Shown piece after piece: positions 12,901 to 25,347 of a stretch of 64,000 nucleotides of DNA. The first letter of the stretch is position 1; the number at the start of each line of letters is the position of its first letter. The position numbers and the translations under genes were made by a program. The stretch comes from Nephromyces sp. MM_2019 (taxonomy: Eukaryota; Apicomplexa; Aconoidasida; Nephromycida), in the NCBI GenBank assembly GCA_015657535.1, contig JADHZB010001095.1, forward strand, positions 63,355 to 127,354, written 5' to 3'. Under the pieces are notes generated by a model. The model saw nothing but the letters and a program-made list of their open reading frames with translations, had not been told where the DNA came from and did not search any database.

Positions 12901-15424
12901 CTAATAAGCACAGAGAAAAAACTTTGGAGAAAAAACTTTGGAGATACAGGAATAAAAACATGAAAACTTCATGGTATCTCGGTCGGAAAGATTCATCACC
13001 TTCAAGCATGTGTGCTAATCATAGCAACGAACTGGGGGGGAAAGCAAAATGTTTAATAACATCTATAGGCTAGATATAAATTGCCTTATTTCCTACAAGG
13101 AAAAGAGTTTTATTCTACATTGTTTGGCTTAAGTATAACATTTTTTCTAGGAGTGATAATAAGCAGTATACAAATTTCTAAAATAGAGCCTCTGCTTAAC
13201 AAAAGAATAAAGATTTATAGCTAAATGTATACAGCTAAAGCACAGAAATAATAACCTAATACTGATATTGGAAGACGACTTTTTGTTAAAGCTATTGTAG
13301 CATCAATGACTAAATTCAACATAGTTTCAAAAACGCCTTCAAAAGACACGAGCCCCATAGTTCATTGTAGTCGGATTGAAGCGGAGGACTCATTTAAGAA
13401 AATTATTATTGCAGCAAAGCATAGCGCAGTCCATGGGTCATATCTGGTTAGTAAAATAGCTAACCTACTAGAGGCTGAATATGAAGGGCGAAATAATTAA
13501 ATACTCAATTAGCACAGATGACATACTTTCCTAAGACATTCTCCCTAAATAAAAAAACGCACAAACTTCGCAATACCACCCCCCAACCTCCACAAACTTC
13601 AATAAAATTCACAAATATACATAAGCAAATCAGAGGCGATTGGAGGTTCGTTTAGCTTTCATACTACACGATACACATTTGCTTCAAAACAAGCAGAGTA
13701 CGCTACAACTGGGTAGCACCCATCGTCGGTAGTATGCATGGCTATTCATTCGCCTGTTGCCTTCATAATATTTGAGCCTTGGAAACTTTTTAAAGACATC
13801 AAAATGAAATAGTAACTCATGTATAAAATACAATAATAGCACACAGAATATCTCTTATTCAAGTGCATCTTCTCCAAGTAACAGTAAAACTATTGCAAAA
13901 GCACTTAGAGGCTAAAAAAAACGCATTCGTGTGTGTGTGTGTGGCTTTGCATTTACAAAAATTCCATAAAGATCTAGTTTATTCACAATAAAATATTGTA
14001 AATGAAAAAAACCCAAGATGATTGTTTTGCCAACAAAAAGTTGCTGCTAATTTCCTGCGATTCCTAAAACAAAAAATTAAAAAGGTCAAGGGCTAGGCTA
14101 TCGTGGAAGACGCATTATTTTCTTTATATCTAAGCTCTTACCTGCGGGATGAACTGCAAAATATCGTACAAAAATAATGCGGCAAATAAACAGGGCAACC
14201 CGGCAAAGAGTCCTCGCAGTTTGGAGATACGATTCTGCAAGAAAACACAAGAATATATCAGTATCTAAGTGGAAATGACTAACTCAGCTTTGAGCTAATA
14301 TTTCAAAGAAAGGCAGTCTTTAACTGCAATCGAAAAAAAAGAACCATCAAAGTTGCTGAGAGCGACCAGAGCAGCAACAAGAAAGTGTGAGAAACATTTG
14401 AATGATGAGCCTAGAGTAATGTAAATTTAGTATACTTCACTAGACTACGTTTGTGGTGCTTGCAGGTTAGTTAGCCCCTTTTCCCGTAGTTTTTTCCTAG
14501 CATTCTCCGCCTAATAGATGAAAAATATAACTTTATACATATGCATGGCCAAAGCTAGTGAGTGTCAAAACTTAAGCATAAAAATCGGCGAATTCTTACA
14601 AAGGAATAACATTCCAGACTTAAAAAAAACTAAATTCAATTCGCTCGCGGGAAAGCTTTGACATGCTTAGCTGGCTAAACTTTTACGATAAGCACATTTG
14701 CACAAAATCTATGGAGGGAAAGCAACCTCACAGAACTCAATTTTTAAAAGCTAAGAAAATGCACCGTGGAATTTCGCAGTTACAAACAAAGGGTAGATTT
14801 AAGCTACCTTAGAATAAAAAGGTAAAAACATCATCGCATATTCGCTGTATCTAGACATAACATTCCATATCTGGACTACATAAAAAATAAAATGCATAAC
14901 CGAAAAAGCAATAGAAGTACAAAATCTCAAGCAATTGGTAGTACCAACAACGTCTCTTTCTGTATACACTCAGCACGGTCCGCAGTTACTATTTGAAGCG
15001 CCTGGCCTATAGAAAGGTTGTTTGAAAAGGATACAATGGACCTATTAAAAAAATTCTTTGCCTTATCTTTCCGCTTGAGTGGTACCGCATGGTTCTCTGC
15101 TATAGTCTGGGCAACGGAAAATGGATGCGTTATGATTGCTTCGGAGACAGTATAAATTGTCTGATAAAAAATAAGTTTTGACTTGCAGATGCGCTCATAA
15201 TTTGGGTGCTCCGTGGTAAGATAAGAAGAAGTCAACAAAGAAGATATAGAAGCAGAAGAAGAGCCGTTATCAACCACTGGTACATCACACAGTGGTACTT
15301 CGTCGTGAAAGCCTCCTTTATCGCCTTTCGCAGTTATTGCATGGTTTTCTTTAGGACTAGACAAGGCTGTGGCACCTTTAAAAGGCATACCATCCTCTAT
15401 AGTCTCACAGGAAGAAAGCGACAT
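9950..15424 (-). CDS. Degenerate mitochondrial carrier family (SLC25-like) protein, 5 exons
   Basis: Exons on the minus strand: 15424-14990, 14234-14142, 12900-12525, 11353-11236, 10067-9950. The 1140 nt give 379 aa and phases close at every junction. Three carrier repeats are visible. Repeat 1 has THPFSVAQTIAE, then KLRGLFAGLP. Repeat 2 has SAGTAGAINAVSTTLATTPF, then FYKGLIGSFIALPNAGFTW. Repeat 3 has AAGAIGGLTSSIVFRPFGNI, then SEGIGAFYKGLGARALVNSF. About 85 residues of Ser/Asp-rich N-terminus precede repeat 1. The signature P-x-[DE]-x-x-[KR] has lost its acidic residue in all three repeats (S, F, G) and its basic residue too (Q, F, I). This is unlike classical inner-membrane transporters and recalls outer-membrane members such as SLC25A46 or MTCH. 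Substrate unknown. The exon 1 donor could instead be about 50 bases further on (phase also fits). Confidence 0.85.
12046..12120. repeat. Imperfect inverted repeat in a carrier-gene intron
   Basis: Arms at 12046-12064 and 12102-12120 match at 17 of 19 positions as reverse complements, with an AT-rich 37-base spacer. The repeat is intronic, between carrier exons 3 and 4. It is probably a simple AT-rich fold-back. Confidence 0.6.
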
Positions 15425-18400
15425 TTTAAAGGGTAAAAAGTATAGTATTCACTTCCACCGCATTCGTCAGAGCAGAGCGTACTATAAAAAACTGAGACCA
15501 AGATTACCCAATTAAGAACAGCTTTTGCTATACGATGACCCTCTGTAATACAATTTAAGCAAACAAATCTGTTATATTGAGAAAGCGTACAGCCACAAAA
15601 AGCAAGGAGATCACTCTAAAAGGAATTTACTTCTTTATTAAACTAATAAGCACCAGTTACAAACTAACCCTTCGTCTAAAAAATACAGTGTGAAAAACTT
15701 TGAATAGCAGGTATACGCACTAAACTTTGTCCATAAAATAACGAACTCTTTAAGCAGGTCAACATACAAATTCTATCATGCAAGCCACACAAAAACAAAA
15801 CAGCAAAAGGCAAAGCTAAAAAAGAGCTATCAGTCCAACTGCAGTATATGGTAAAGCAGATATTGAGGTTCATGAAGCACAAGCAAACACGACGAAAAGC
15901 CACTGTCAGCCTCGGGATGGACAAGGCAAAAAACTATCGTAATTTTACGTCAGGGTAGCTGGCAAGCTACCTCTGACGATGCTATAATGAGGGAGCGATA
16001 AAGTTGTTGAACCTTTCACGAATAATAACCCTAATTTTACCATTATCACACCAAAGTCATAACGATTAACCTGTTTTAAAACCTGGCGATTCCAAAAGTC
16101 ACCGATAATATCTTCCATCTGATATATACCAGATCATCTTTTGGCACCCATCTTTAACCAAGGGAAGTAAAAGGACGTCTAAAAATTTACCGTACTGAAA
16201 CAAAAATAGGAGCAAGCCCCACAAGAGTAGCCCACTCAAACATTCTGGTGGGCGTTTTTTTTTATTTTTGAAGCGTTAGAGCAATCACTATCATCCCGTA
16301 TTAGCCATGTGCATCCAGCGGCCAAACATGCCAAAAACAGAAATCCCGCACTTTCAACGAAGCAATACTCCTAGTATCGCAAACAGCTCCTGCAAAAAAT
16401 TTCCAATCTTTCAAGTCTGCAGTCCAGAACTCCAAAGGGACTCAATGATAATGCAAGAACCTCTATTATACAATCCAGTCCGTATCTGGGATGCTTGTAG
16501 AGGTCGCAACAGGTATGTAACAAAACGACAGCATCAAAAGCAATCTTCTATGCAACTTGAAGACTGCATGTTTCGAAGTCGCACGTGTATGCAACTTCTG
16601 ATAGTCTTAATTACTGCGCTTTCGCGTACTTTAGCAGATGAACGAGGAAGGTGAAGATAGGGCACTCTGGGCATGATATTGATAGGTTCTCGCCATCTGC
16701 TGCGTGAGCCACTTCTACCCATACGATTGGGGACTCTTGTAGCGCTGTTTCATCATACCCACGCCGTGAGGTCGATAGAAAATCTGCCAGCTCAATGGCA
16801 GCCTAAACTTGAGTTTCTGGGTGTAAAAGCCTAGTACCTACCTGCTAGGTTGTGTTAAAGGGTACTGAGCTATTGCTATCTTGTATTATAGCGTGTGCCG
16901 AGCTCTTGTCATCTCCTGTTAAAGTATATGTTGAGCTCTCCTTATCTTTAGTTAAAGCGTCGTGTACGCTTGCTACATTGTACTGCAGGATAAGCGCCTT
17001 CGTACCCTACTTCGCAAATCAACTTCAGTTTCCTGCTCACGCGGAAATCAGGTCAAAAAAAAAGGAAAATTCTACACATTTACGCATCGTCATTGGTTAT
17101 CCTGGAGTTTCTTAAATTTTCGAAAAAGTACAGAATACCATGAACAAGAATCACTGCAGGTGTTAAGGATAAAGTCTAATATTTACTCCGAAGGTGGTGC
17201 TGGTCCTTGGTGACCGGCTACCTACTACACCTAAAGTTTCTTGTATAAATGTATGCATGGTTGTGTTAAGAGCTAAGATTCACGTGTGCGATATTGTGCA
17301 AGCAGCCTGGGCCAGCTTGGCAACTTAGTGGGTTGCAGTATTCAATCAGTTAACCTCTATTTACCGAAAAGTCATTTTAAATAACATGAAAGATATTCTT
17401 CTGTAGAAGGTTCTTTTATTTCTTTGCTTTTTCGATTACAGTTCCTATATCGGTTTTGGTATAAAATCCTGCAATTCCTGCAACTTTATCCCTAATTATT
17501 TCAGTTAGAGTACCTTTGTGGAATCAGTTCTAATTCTATATTCGAAAGCCCACTAGCACTCGTGAAGAACCAAATATAGTATTAAGCAGCTTTGGAGGTC
17601 TTAATTTCCAGCATTCATACTCCTACAACCGCATCAAAGGTGTCATTTACGGCAAGGTAAGTGCAGCGTATGTAACATCTAACTATGTGCCTGTTGTTAC
17701 CTTCATTCTCTTCGAAGCTTAGGCGCGTATTGCTTTTTGATTTTGGGGGGTGCCCGCACGTATCGCCCGGTTTACTTTGCTGATATCTAAAGTAGCCATT
17801 AAGTGACCTCGGTTATTCACTGCATCACTGCTTGCCGGGCAGAAGAATCCCGCTGAATTTATGAGCACCAGGACTTGTTCATGGCATAACACTAGCCACT
17901 ATTATGTGTTTCAAATATTTTGTGTTCTACGAGCAATATATATGTAGCGTAAAATTTTTGTAAGGTTACCCAGATGAATAAAGGGTTTGTAGCCCAACTG
18001 CACCCCGATAAAAGTTTTCTGACTATAAAAGCTATAGATATAATTTCAAACGTCATTTTTTCGTCAACCTTTTTAGTAGCGAAATCATCGAAGAGTCTGA
18101 GACTAAATTATACCTAAGAGGAAGTGCCGGTGTGATCACGCTTGTCAGAACAAACAAGTCTCCTGGTTGAATCCTGCCCAAAGCTACAAGATGTACCTGT
18201 GCCGATAGGGGCTTCACTCATACAAATGAAAGGCACTAAAAGGGGGAATCACAGTTTTTTTTAATCGAATAGCCCTATAGCATTTAGACACGAAGCGACT
18301 CAGATAATTTTTGTTCTAACCCATGATTGCAGTTCATTGGAGTTACAAAACGATAATGGCGAAAGAGTCATTACCCATCCGAAGTTAGTGGAGGGCATGG

Positions 18401-21400
18401 GTTTCCACTGCTATTTTCGCCTAGAACAACTCTAGCTTATAAACACGTATGCTCGCTTAAAAATAGCTATTGAAGGTTCTAGATCTCAGTGATTCATAGT
18501 TTTGCGGCATTAAACATAGGAGTTCAGCTCTATGTTTGTAATAAAAATGGAGGCTCAACGTTTGAGATATAATGCCGAACAAAGCAAGAAAATAAAGTTC
18601 CCCCAAAGAATGAAGCAAAGGAAAGCGAGTTCGCTGTAGGACTAGAATTCATGCTCATGCATAGTACAGTAACAGACTTGAAGCATCAGGATGATATCCA
18701 GTTTCCAGCGGGAGTATCCTACGAATATTCAATAGGAAAGATGCCCCAGTAAAAGCACATACAGTACCCTATTCGCTGAAGTAATGCAGGCAACTCCGTA
18801 ACTTGTTGAAAGTACTAGCTTGGTGTACAAAGCGCCACACAAAAAGACAGCAACTATAGAATACCTGAATTAGTCCACCACACAAATGTTGAGAGGGAAG
18901 TGGTCATTAACCTCAGTAGGGAAAGATTTTCAATCACTTTAACTGAGACATACACCTGGACTTGAAGTGGCAGTTCAAAAATCAATGATTTGTGCGTTGT
19001 ATCCGGCAATCAAAAATTGAACTAGATAAATTTTCCATGAGCACTTGATGGCAAACCAGCATCAGCAAGGAATGCGATCAAGTACCGGAGTGACTCTAAA
19101 AGCTACGGGATGCTAAACTATGAACGCGGTACCGAGTTAGGAGTGCTTGAGATGTCTGAAACTTTAGTATGAGATGCTTATGCAGAAATTTTTGGAAACG
19201 CGTGAGTCATTTAAGTGCGTGAGAAGCAGTCCAGCAATTTGAATAGAACTATCTCCACGTTGGCTAATTGAATGCTAGCAAGCTCAAGAATCAACATAGT
19301 GCTCGCAAAATTAACGCAAGACGTAGAAGCCCTCAAACGGCTTCTTCTGCTTTGATACAAAGGTGCCATGAACCTCCAGCGTCATCCACTATATGCTGTT
19401 GCCACACGATGCATGTAAAATTTACTGACTATTTCAATGAAGCACATCGATAGTATTTTTAATCAACTAAAGTTAATGCAGCCCCAATGTGGCCGGAAGT
19501 CAATATAAAAGGACAAACGTGTAATGTTGAATATAAAGGGGCGAAGAAAGAAGTGCACAAAGTTCCAAGGTGAGTTAAGCGATGACAGTTACATTCAAGC
19601 TGCTACACCCTCTGATGTCACAACCCAATGACTGAAATTAAGCTCAATTTACATGCCATACCTGATGTAATCGAACATAACTGCGCATAAGAACCGCAGA
19701 CACATTACTCGCAAAGACGAAAATTTCAATATCTAGATGGATTATGTTAGATATAATTTCAGCGCAACGGAGCATCACAAGTTCCTCAAAGAAGGGAGCT
19801 GAGCTGAACTGTATTCCCATTAAGTATCATAAGGCAGACGAAACTTGCTAATGCCCTCCGATTCTACTATATATAAAATAGTGTCTCTGCAGTGTAAGAC
19901 ATAACACTGCTATGAAATTAGCATAAAATTAAGACCAAATTTAAGCGGAAGATTTTTCACCAATAGTAACATGGCAAAAATTAACATTTCGCTTTTACCA
20001 ATTATTCACAAAGTCATCCATTGCTATAATGTGGCAGTCGAAAGGATTAAACAAAAAGTGGAACACAAAACCTAAATTAGCAGTCACGAAAAACTAGTAC
20101 CCTATTAAAGCAGAAAGAAGCGAATTTGCGGGCTAACACTGCTACCGATGTAAATCAAGTTGCTACTCAGTGTAGTTCTGAGAAAAGCAGCGTACATAGC
20201 TAAGAAAGAGCACCGCTACCTTCTCGTGCCAAATAATTAATCAGAGAGAAGAATGAAAAGAAACATACTACCAAAAAATACATCTTTGAGTGGTAAAACA
20301 ATTACTGACAGGCACGCACAAAATATCCACGTGGTAATCTATAATAATGCAAATACTTAAAACCCTTTCATTTATTAGAACACATATCCGATCAGTATGG
20401 AAGCAGAAAACACAATTTGAAGGCTTTAAATTTCCCTGGCACTCATTCTCTCCTGCAAATTTTTTATATAGAGTAAGCACCCCAATAACGTTCCTGTATT
20501 TCAAAAAAAAGTTTCAATACGCTGTGCCGCCAATCATGAAAATGCTTATGGCAAATCTTAATTTTATTTCGGCAGGTCCTTTCAAAAACAGGCATAAGCT
20601 ACCAACTTTCAAAACCAATTAAACCCGACGGTATATGAAGAGATAGTTTCTCTGGAGAGTCGCCAGCCAAAGCGCTACCATGTGCGTTTGAAAAGACTAT
20701 AAGTATCTAAGACTCAACAACATAGCAAAAATAAACCAAGAAAAAATCAGATAAGCCACATGAATCTTAAGCAATCAACTAAAAAAGATACTTAGGTGCA
20801 TAAAATTCGCCGTCAGATATTTTCGCTGGAAGAGTCACGAACTAGGCAAAAAGTCGAGATGATGGAGTGAAATTAATTTTTTTCTTCATAGTGCTTTGAT
20901 AGCAAGTTACGGAACGCAAGGTTATCTCCTGCTACCTGTAATACAATAAAGTAATGCTTCTCGAGAGCCTAAAGAGTGATGGAACGTGTAGCAAGCTTCA
21001 AAACATAGAAATAATAGCCAATGTGATGCAATCCAGATTGAATTATTTCAGGAAACTACGAACTGGTCTCTGAAAGAATGAGACCGTATCTCTGAAGAAC
21101 GCCTTAAAATGTAGGAAGAGGTTCAATGGTGAAGAAGTGAAGGCGCATAGTACAATAAGATGCCCCAAACAACAACCAGATTGACATGCGGATTAGAGCA
21201 AGCAGCTCTCATTTTAAAAAAAAAAAGAATCATAGTGTAGGAATAAGCATGACAGTAGAGTTTGTAGTAGAGAACGTTCCAAATCTGCTTTATATGCGGC
21301 CCATAATAGATCTTATCATTAACGCAGAATAAAAAAAGGCGGCAAGGGTAAACTATAATACAGCTTGTATCCTTAAGACATCCACGCTGAAATTAGAATT

Positions 21401-21524
21401 ATGTCAAGGCCCTGAATAAAGTTGTAGGGTTAAAGCTGCTTGCATAGGCTGCAAAAAGAACTAGGAAACACAAATTCCTAATAGAAATCTACAGTAATCA
21501 TAGAATCCCGCAATAAGATTCGGA
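15425..21524. other. Intergenic region between carrier and GTPase genes
   Basis: About 6.1 kb without a recognised gene. It holds the 5' flank of the carrier gene and the 3' flank of the GTPase. Several 60-115 codon open frames (for example + 16307-16654) lack motifs and splice context. A hairpin-bounded segment at 15948-16262 is listed separately. At 16850-16970 there is a degenerate repeat of gttaaag...gagct units. Confidence 0.4.
15948..16262 (+). other. Segment bounded by strong hairpins and a T run; possible Pol III-type ncRNA
   Basis: At 15948-15978 a 13-bp stem (cgtcagggtagct paired with agctacc-t-ctgacg, one bulged T) closes a 4-base loop. About 250 bases later, gcccac...gtgggc (from about 16230) is followed directly by a run of T at about 16254-16262, resembling a Pol III stop or a rho-independent terminator. 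I compared it by eye with conserved motifs of U1, U2, U4, U5, U6, SRP RNA, RNase P and U3 and found no match. It may be coincidence in AT-rich DNA. Confidence 0.2.
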
Positions 21525-24500
21525 CTAATAGAACATCGGCTGCTCCATCATATAGCCCCCAGGTGTTGAGGACCTAGTCGACTCAGGAATGTCGCCAAAA
21601 TTCATGTTGAGAGGTTTCACTGGGATGTCTGATTCTTGAGCGGAAAGCCCTCGGGGTTGCATATAGTAAAAAAATATGAACAAGGTTACTGTCGCTATCG
21701 TCAAGAAGACTATGACGCAGGCAGCTTCAAATCCGAACATACCAGCGACCCAGGAAAACGAATACTTTACGGCATATTGGAACAGCAGGCGTAAGTACCC
21801 GAGAAATACTTTCATTCCAAAATTAAGATAAAAGCCCAATGATATTGATATAATGCCAATCAACCCCCTACGGAAAAAAAAAGTAATAATGAAACCCAGG
21901 CCTGATAACAATGTGCCGCTTATACGGAAGGCCATAGCATTAAAATTTCTAGTAATTTGAGGGTTAAATCTTGCGAACAAATCATTCTCAATCCAATGGT
22001 TAGTGACCTTGGCAATCAATCTTGAGGATATGTCCAAACTGCGTCCTTCTTCATCATAAATAGTTTTTCGCAGCGTATGCAAGGCCTGCCCCTTTGCTAA
22101 TTCAGAAAAAGAAGTCCAAAAGTAATATCCGGGAGCTACAGCATCAAGATTCTTCCTGAGTTCATCTAGAGGAGCCTTACAATGCAACTTTATAGCCTCA
22201 ATATTTTCTGCTTCCAAGAATTTTAGCGCATCAAGTAATTTTGAATCTAATTCTTTCGCTTTAATAAGCCAAGTAGTTGAGTTTACACAGTATAACTCTT
22301 TCAATTCGTCCATAGACGAGCTGATGAATTGCTTAGTAACAGCATTAAACGTCTCTTCATCAATAGGGAAGACAAGCTTTGAAGATATATCATCCTTCAT
22401 GAAGTGAACACGACGCTCTATGATATCATTACATTGCTCAGAGCATTTTCGTCTCCATATTTCTTCAGCAATACCTTCAGGGACCTTTAAAGCTTCATGC
22501 AATCGCTGCTCCCATTCATTGTAATCATATTCTAACTTCATATTGTCTCCTACATTCTGGCTGTAATGGTGAATCGCAAACATCTTCCAAGTAAACAAAG
22601 TTTCCTCAAAAAATTTGGAATCGGTCTGGTACGACAGGAGGTTATCAGGATTGTGAACAGCATTGAACAACTTATCTGTGGCAGATTTCACCGCCTTGTC
22701 ATATCTTAAAGTGATTGCAACCTCATTATCCTTGCGCAAGTCATCAAAATAAGTCTGAAGGCGCAGTTTATAGCGAGCTATTTCGTCCTGACACATGGGA
22801 GTCGTGCTGTAAGGGCGCTTATCTATATTAATTGCACCTTCCAGCTCGTAGCTACTACGGCTAAATTCGGAAATAATCCATTGTTCTAAGGAAGCCCTAG
22901 AATGAGGAAGCACGGCACGTTTCTCTGCAATCTTGACCTCATCGTAAATCTCAAATTTTCGAGCTAATTGACTACAGTGAACTTGAATTATCTCATCAGT
23001 CCTCTTATAAAATTCATCAGTCGCATCTGATATATTCTTGTCTAAAGTCTGCTTTGACGTCCTTGCTGGCTCCTTCTCTAAATTGTTTGTAAACTGCGAA
23101 TTCCACAACGCGTTAATATGTCTTCTTAGTCGTTCGCCATAATCTCTCGTTTCAAACAACAGCCTGGGAGTCTTTGTACCCAAATACATGGTCATTGCAG
23201 ACCTGTACAGGGTGGTAAGGTCATTCTTGGTAATATCAGCCTAAGGAAGTCAAACAAATATATCAATATAAAAGGTGTTACCCTTAAAATAAAAGAATAA
23301 AACGTCATAATTTCCCCAGAAAAAAAATGCCTTAATTCCCCCAGAAGATGACTATAAACAGCAACAAAGCAAAAATGTGAAAATTTGCACGGCGTTGAAG
23401 GGGTGTGCAAGATGTGCGAAAAAAAATGGCAAAAAGAAGACAGTTCACCTCGCAGCATGTTAGGTATATCTAACACCTATTCTAAGAACTCCCCCCCTTC
23501 TGCTATATATCTCAGGGAAATATTACCTTCCTTAACTTATTATGATATACCAGCTAAGGATAAACTCAATATGGAGGTGCAAGCTTGCCAAATATGCTTA
23601 AAAAAAAGACCAATAAAGAGCCCAAATATTGCTGCAGAAATACTTAAATTTTCAACTGCCTCGATTAGTAAAATATGCATTTTTGTTAAATTTGCAACTA
23701 AATCAACATTCAGTTTCCTCTCACCCGAACTTGCAATATTTGATCCATAAAGATATCAATATCGCGAAAAAAGTTTTGATTTGCAGCATTGACGAGGAAT
23801 CGAAGAAGATCAGCTAAATCTGCCCCAGAGAGATATGCAGACACGCCACTCTCAGATAATGCTAGTTGCGGATCCACTTTCACGCGTCCAGATAATTCGT
23901 CGTCTCTTTTTTTGAACGAATCCTTTCGTTTAGGAAATCTTAACGCCCTTTCTAGGATGCGCCGCCTGAAGAGATCTATATCGCTTTTATAGCCCTCAAA
24001 AAGCTCATAAATAGACAAGGAATCTAAGCGCAAAAGTTTGCTAGAATAAGTGGGGGCAGGCAGTGTAACACAGTCTATATAATCAAACAGCTCTCGCAAA
24101 GAATGAGAATACGGGTAGCCCTTGGCTGAGCTCGAGCTTGGCGCAGTATTGTCATCGTAAGCAGGAAAGCCCAAGCTCCCTGGTTTGCTTTCAATCTTTT
24201 CTATGGGAGTGTCACGACGAGTTGTATCTATAAGAGAGTCTAACCATTGCTGGGGAGTCTTGCCCTCAAGGTCCTGGATAAAATCCTGCACAACCCAAGT
24301 TAAACATGCAGGGGAAAGGGAATTCATTATGGCGGCAGAAAGCGTACGCTCAGAGTCACATTCTGCTGAAGCTTCCAAGGATGAATCTTGATGGCCGAGA
24401 TTATCAGTACCTTCTCCAACATTAGCTGCTTCATTTTCTCCATCTTGGGTGCCTACAGATTCCCCAGTGGACACCTTATTAAAACACCCCCGAGAAGACA

Positions 24501-25347
24501 TAGCAGCATCTAGATTCTTCGCATGGGCACGCAGAGCAAACAAATTAGCATCTTTTGTAAGCTCTTCAAGATACTCCAGATCCCTGCTATCCATCATCTT
24601 GACCGAACTGAATATAACCTCGCTAGATAAAAGCGTGGCAATAGCGAAAAGTGTTTGGTCATACGATTTGGTGACATCAGGGCCATGGAAGCCTTCTGTA
24701 TCGAGTAATATAACCGATACTTCATCCACGACCGCCGAATCGTCATAGAAAGAAGCTTGAGTGGAATCAATTTTGTGTTTTATAGGCTCAGTCCACATCC
24801 ATATACCTGAAGTACCTGTTTCAACAGTATATCCTAACTGAAATCCTGAAGTTCGACCAAGGAGTTGATTTAGAAGGAAAGATTTCCCGGTATGAATACT
24901 TCCTACTGCAGCAATAACAGCGACTGGAGATTTTATAGCCTCCAAATATTTCAGGTTTTCCTCGTGAAGCACGAAGCCCGTGTGAAGACTATTAGGTGAT
25001 ACTAGCTGAACTGCACGATGCGATTCGTCGAGGTCTTGATAACTCATAGGATGGGAACCAAATCCTTCGTGACGCGAAGAAACACGGGCGGCAGCACTGG
25101 GATTAAAGCCAAAGGAGTCACTAAGGCTTCCATTTTCATCAACATAGCTCGAAACAAGCACTTCATGGGCAGCATTACCAAATATAATCTTGCCGACGAA
25201 GAGATTGTCTTGCAATAAGCAAAAAAAAAATATTGCAGCAAAGCAGAACAACCATGATACTCTACTCTGCCATCTCTTGTGATGGTGCGTGACCGATAGG
25301 ATTAAAACCTCGTAGAAATACATTGCATGAAAGAGAAGTACTCTCAA
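21525..25347 (-). CDS. Guanylate-binding-protein-like large GTPase with C-terminal membrane anchor, 2 exons
   Basis: Dynamin-superfamily GTPase of the GBP/RHD3 type. Exon 1 is 25347-23725 (541 codons). Exon 2 is 23240-21525 (571 codons plus stop). The single intron is phase 0, giving 1112 aa. Residues 149-156 form the P-loop GSIHTGKS. The switch segment includes GTSGIWMWTEPI, as in GBPs. The DTEG motif is at 216-219. The expected G4 RD motif appears as WVVQDFIQDLEGKTP, with Gln in place of Arg. A long helical middle region follows. At roughly 980-1065 are several hydrophobic segments, then a polar tail rich in Ser/Pro. Residues 31-46 are strongly hydrophobic (SWLFCFAAIFFFCLLQ), so either the protein enters the ER or the true start is internal, for example Met9. 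The membrane anchor resembles atlastin/Sey1 rather than prenylated GBPs. A role in ER or endomembrane remodelling is inference. Confidence 0.88.

Noticed and set aside
23789..25218. Several + strand frames opposite the GTPase exon
   Set aside because: Shadows of the conserved minus-strand coding sequence.
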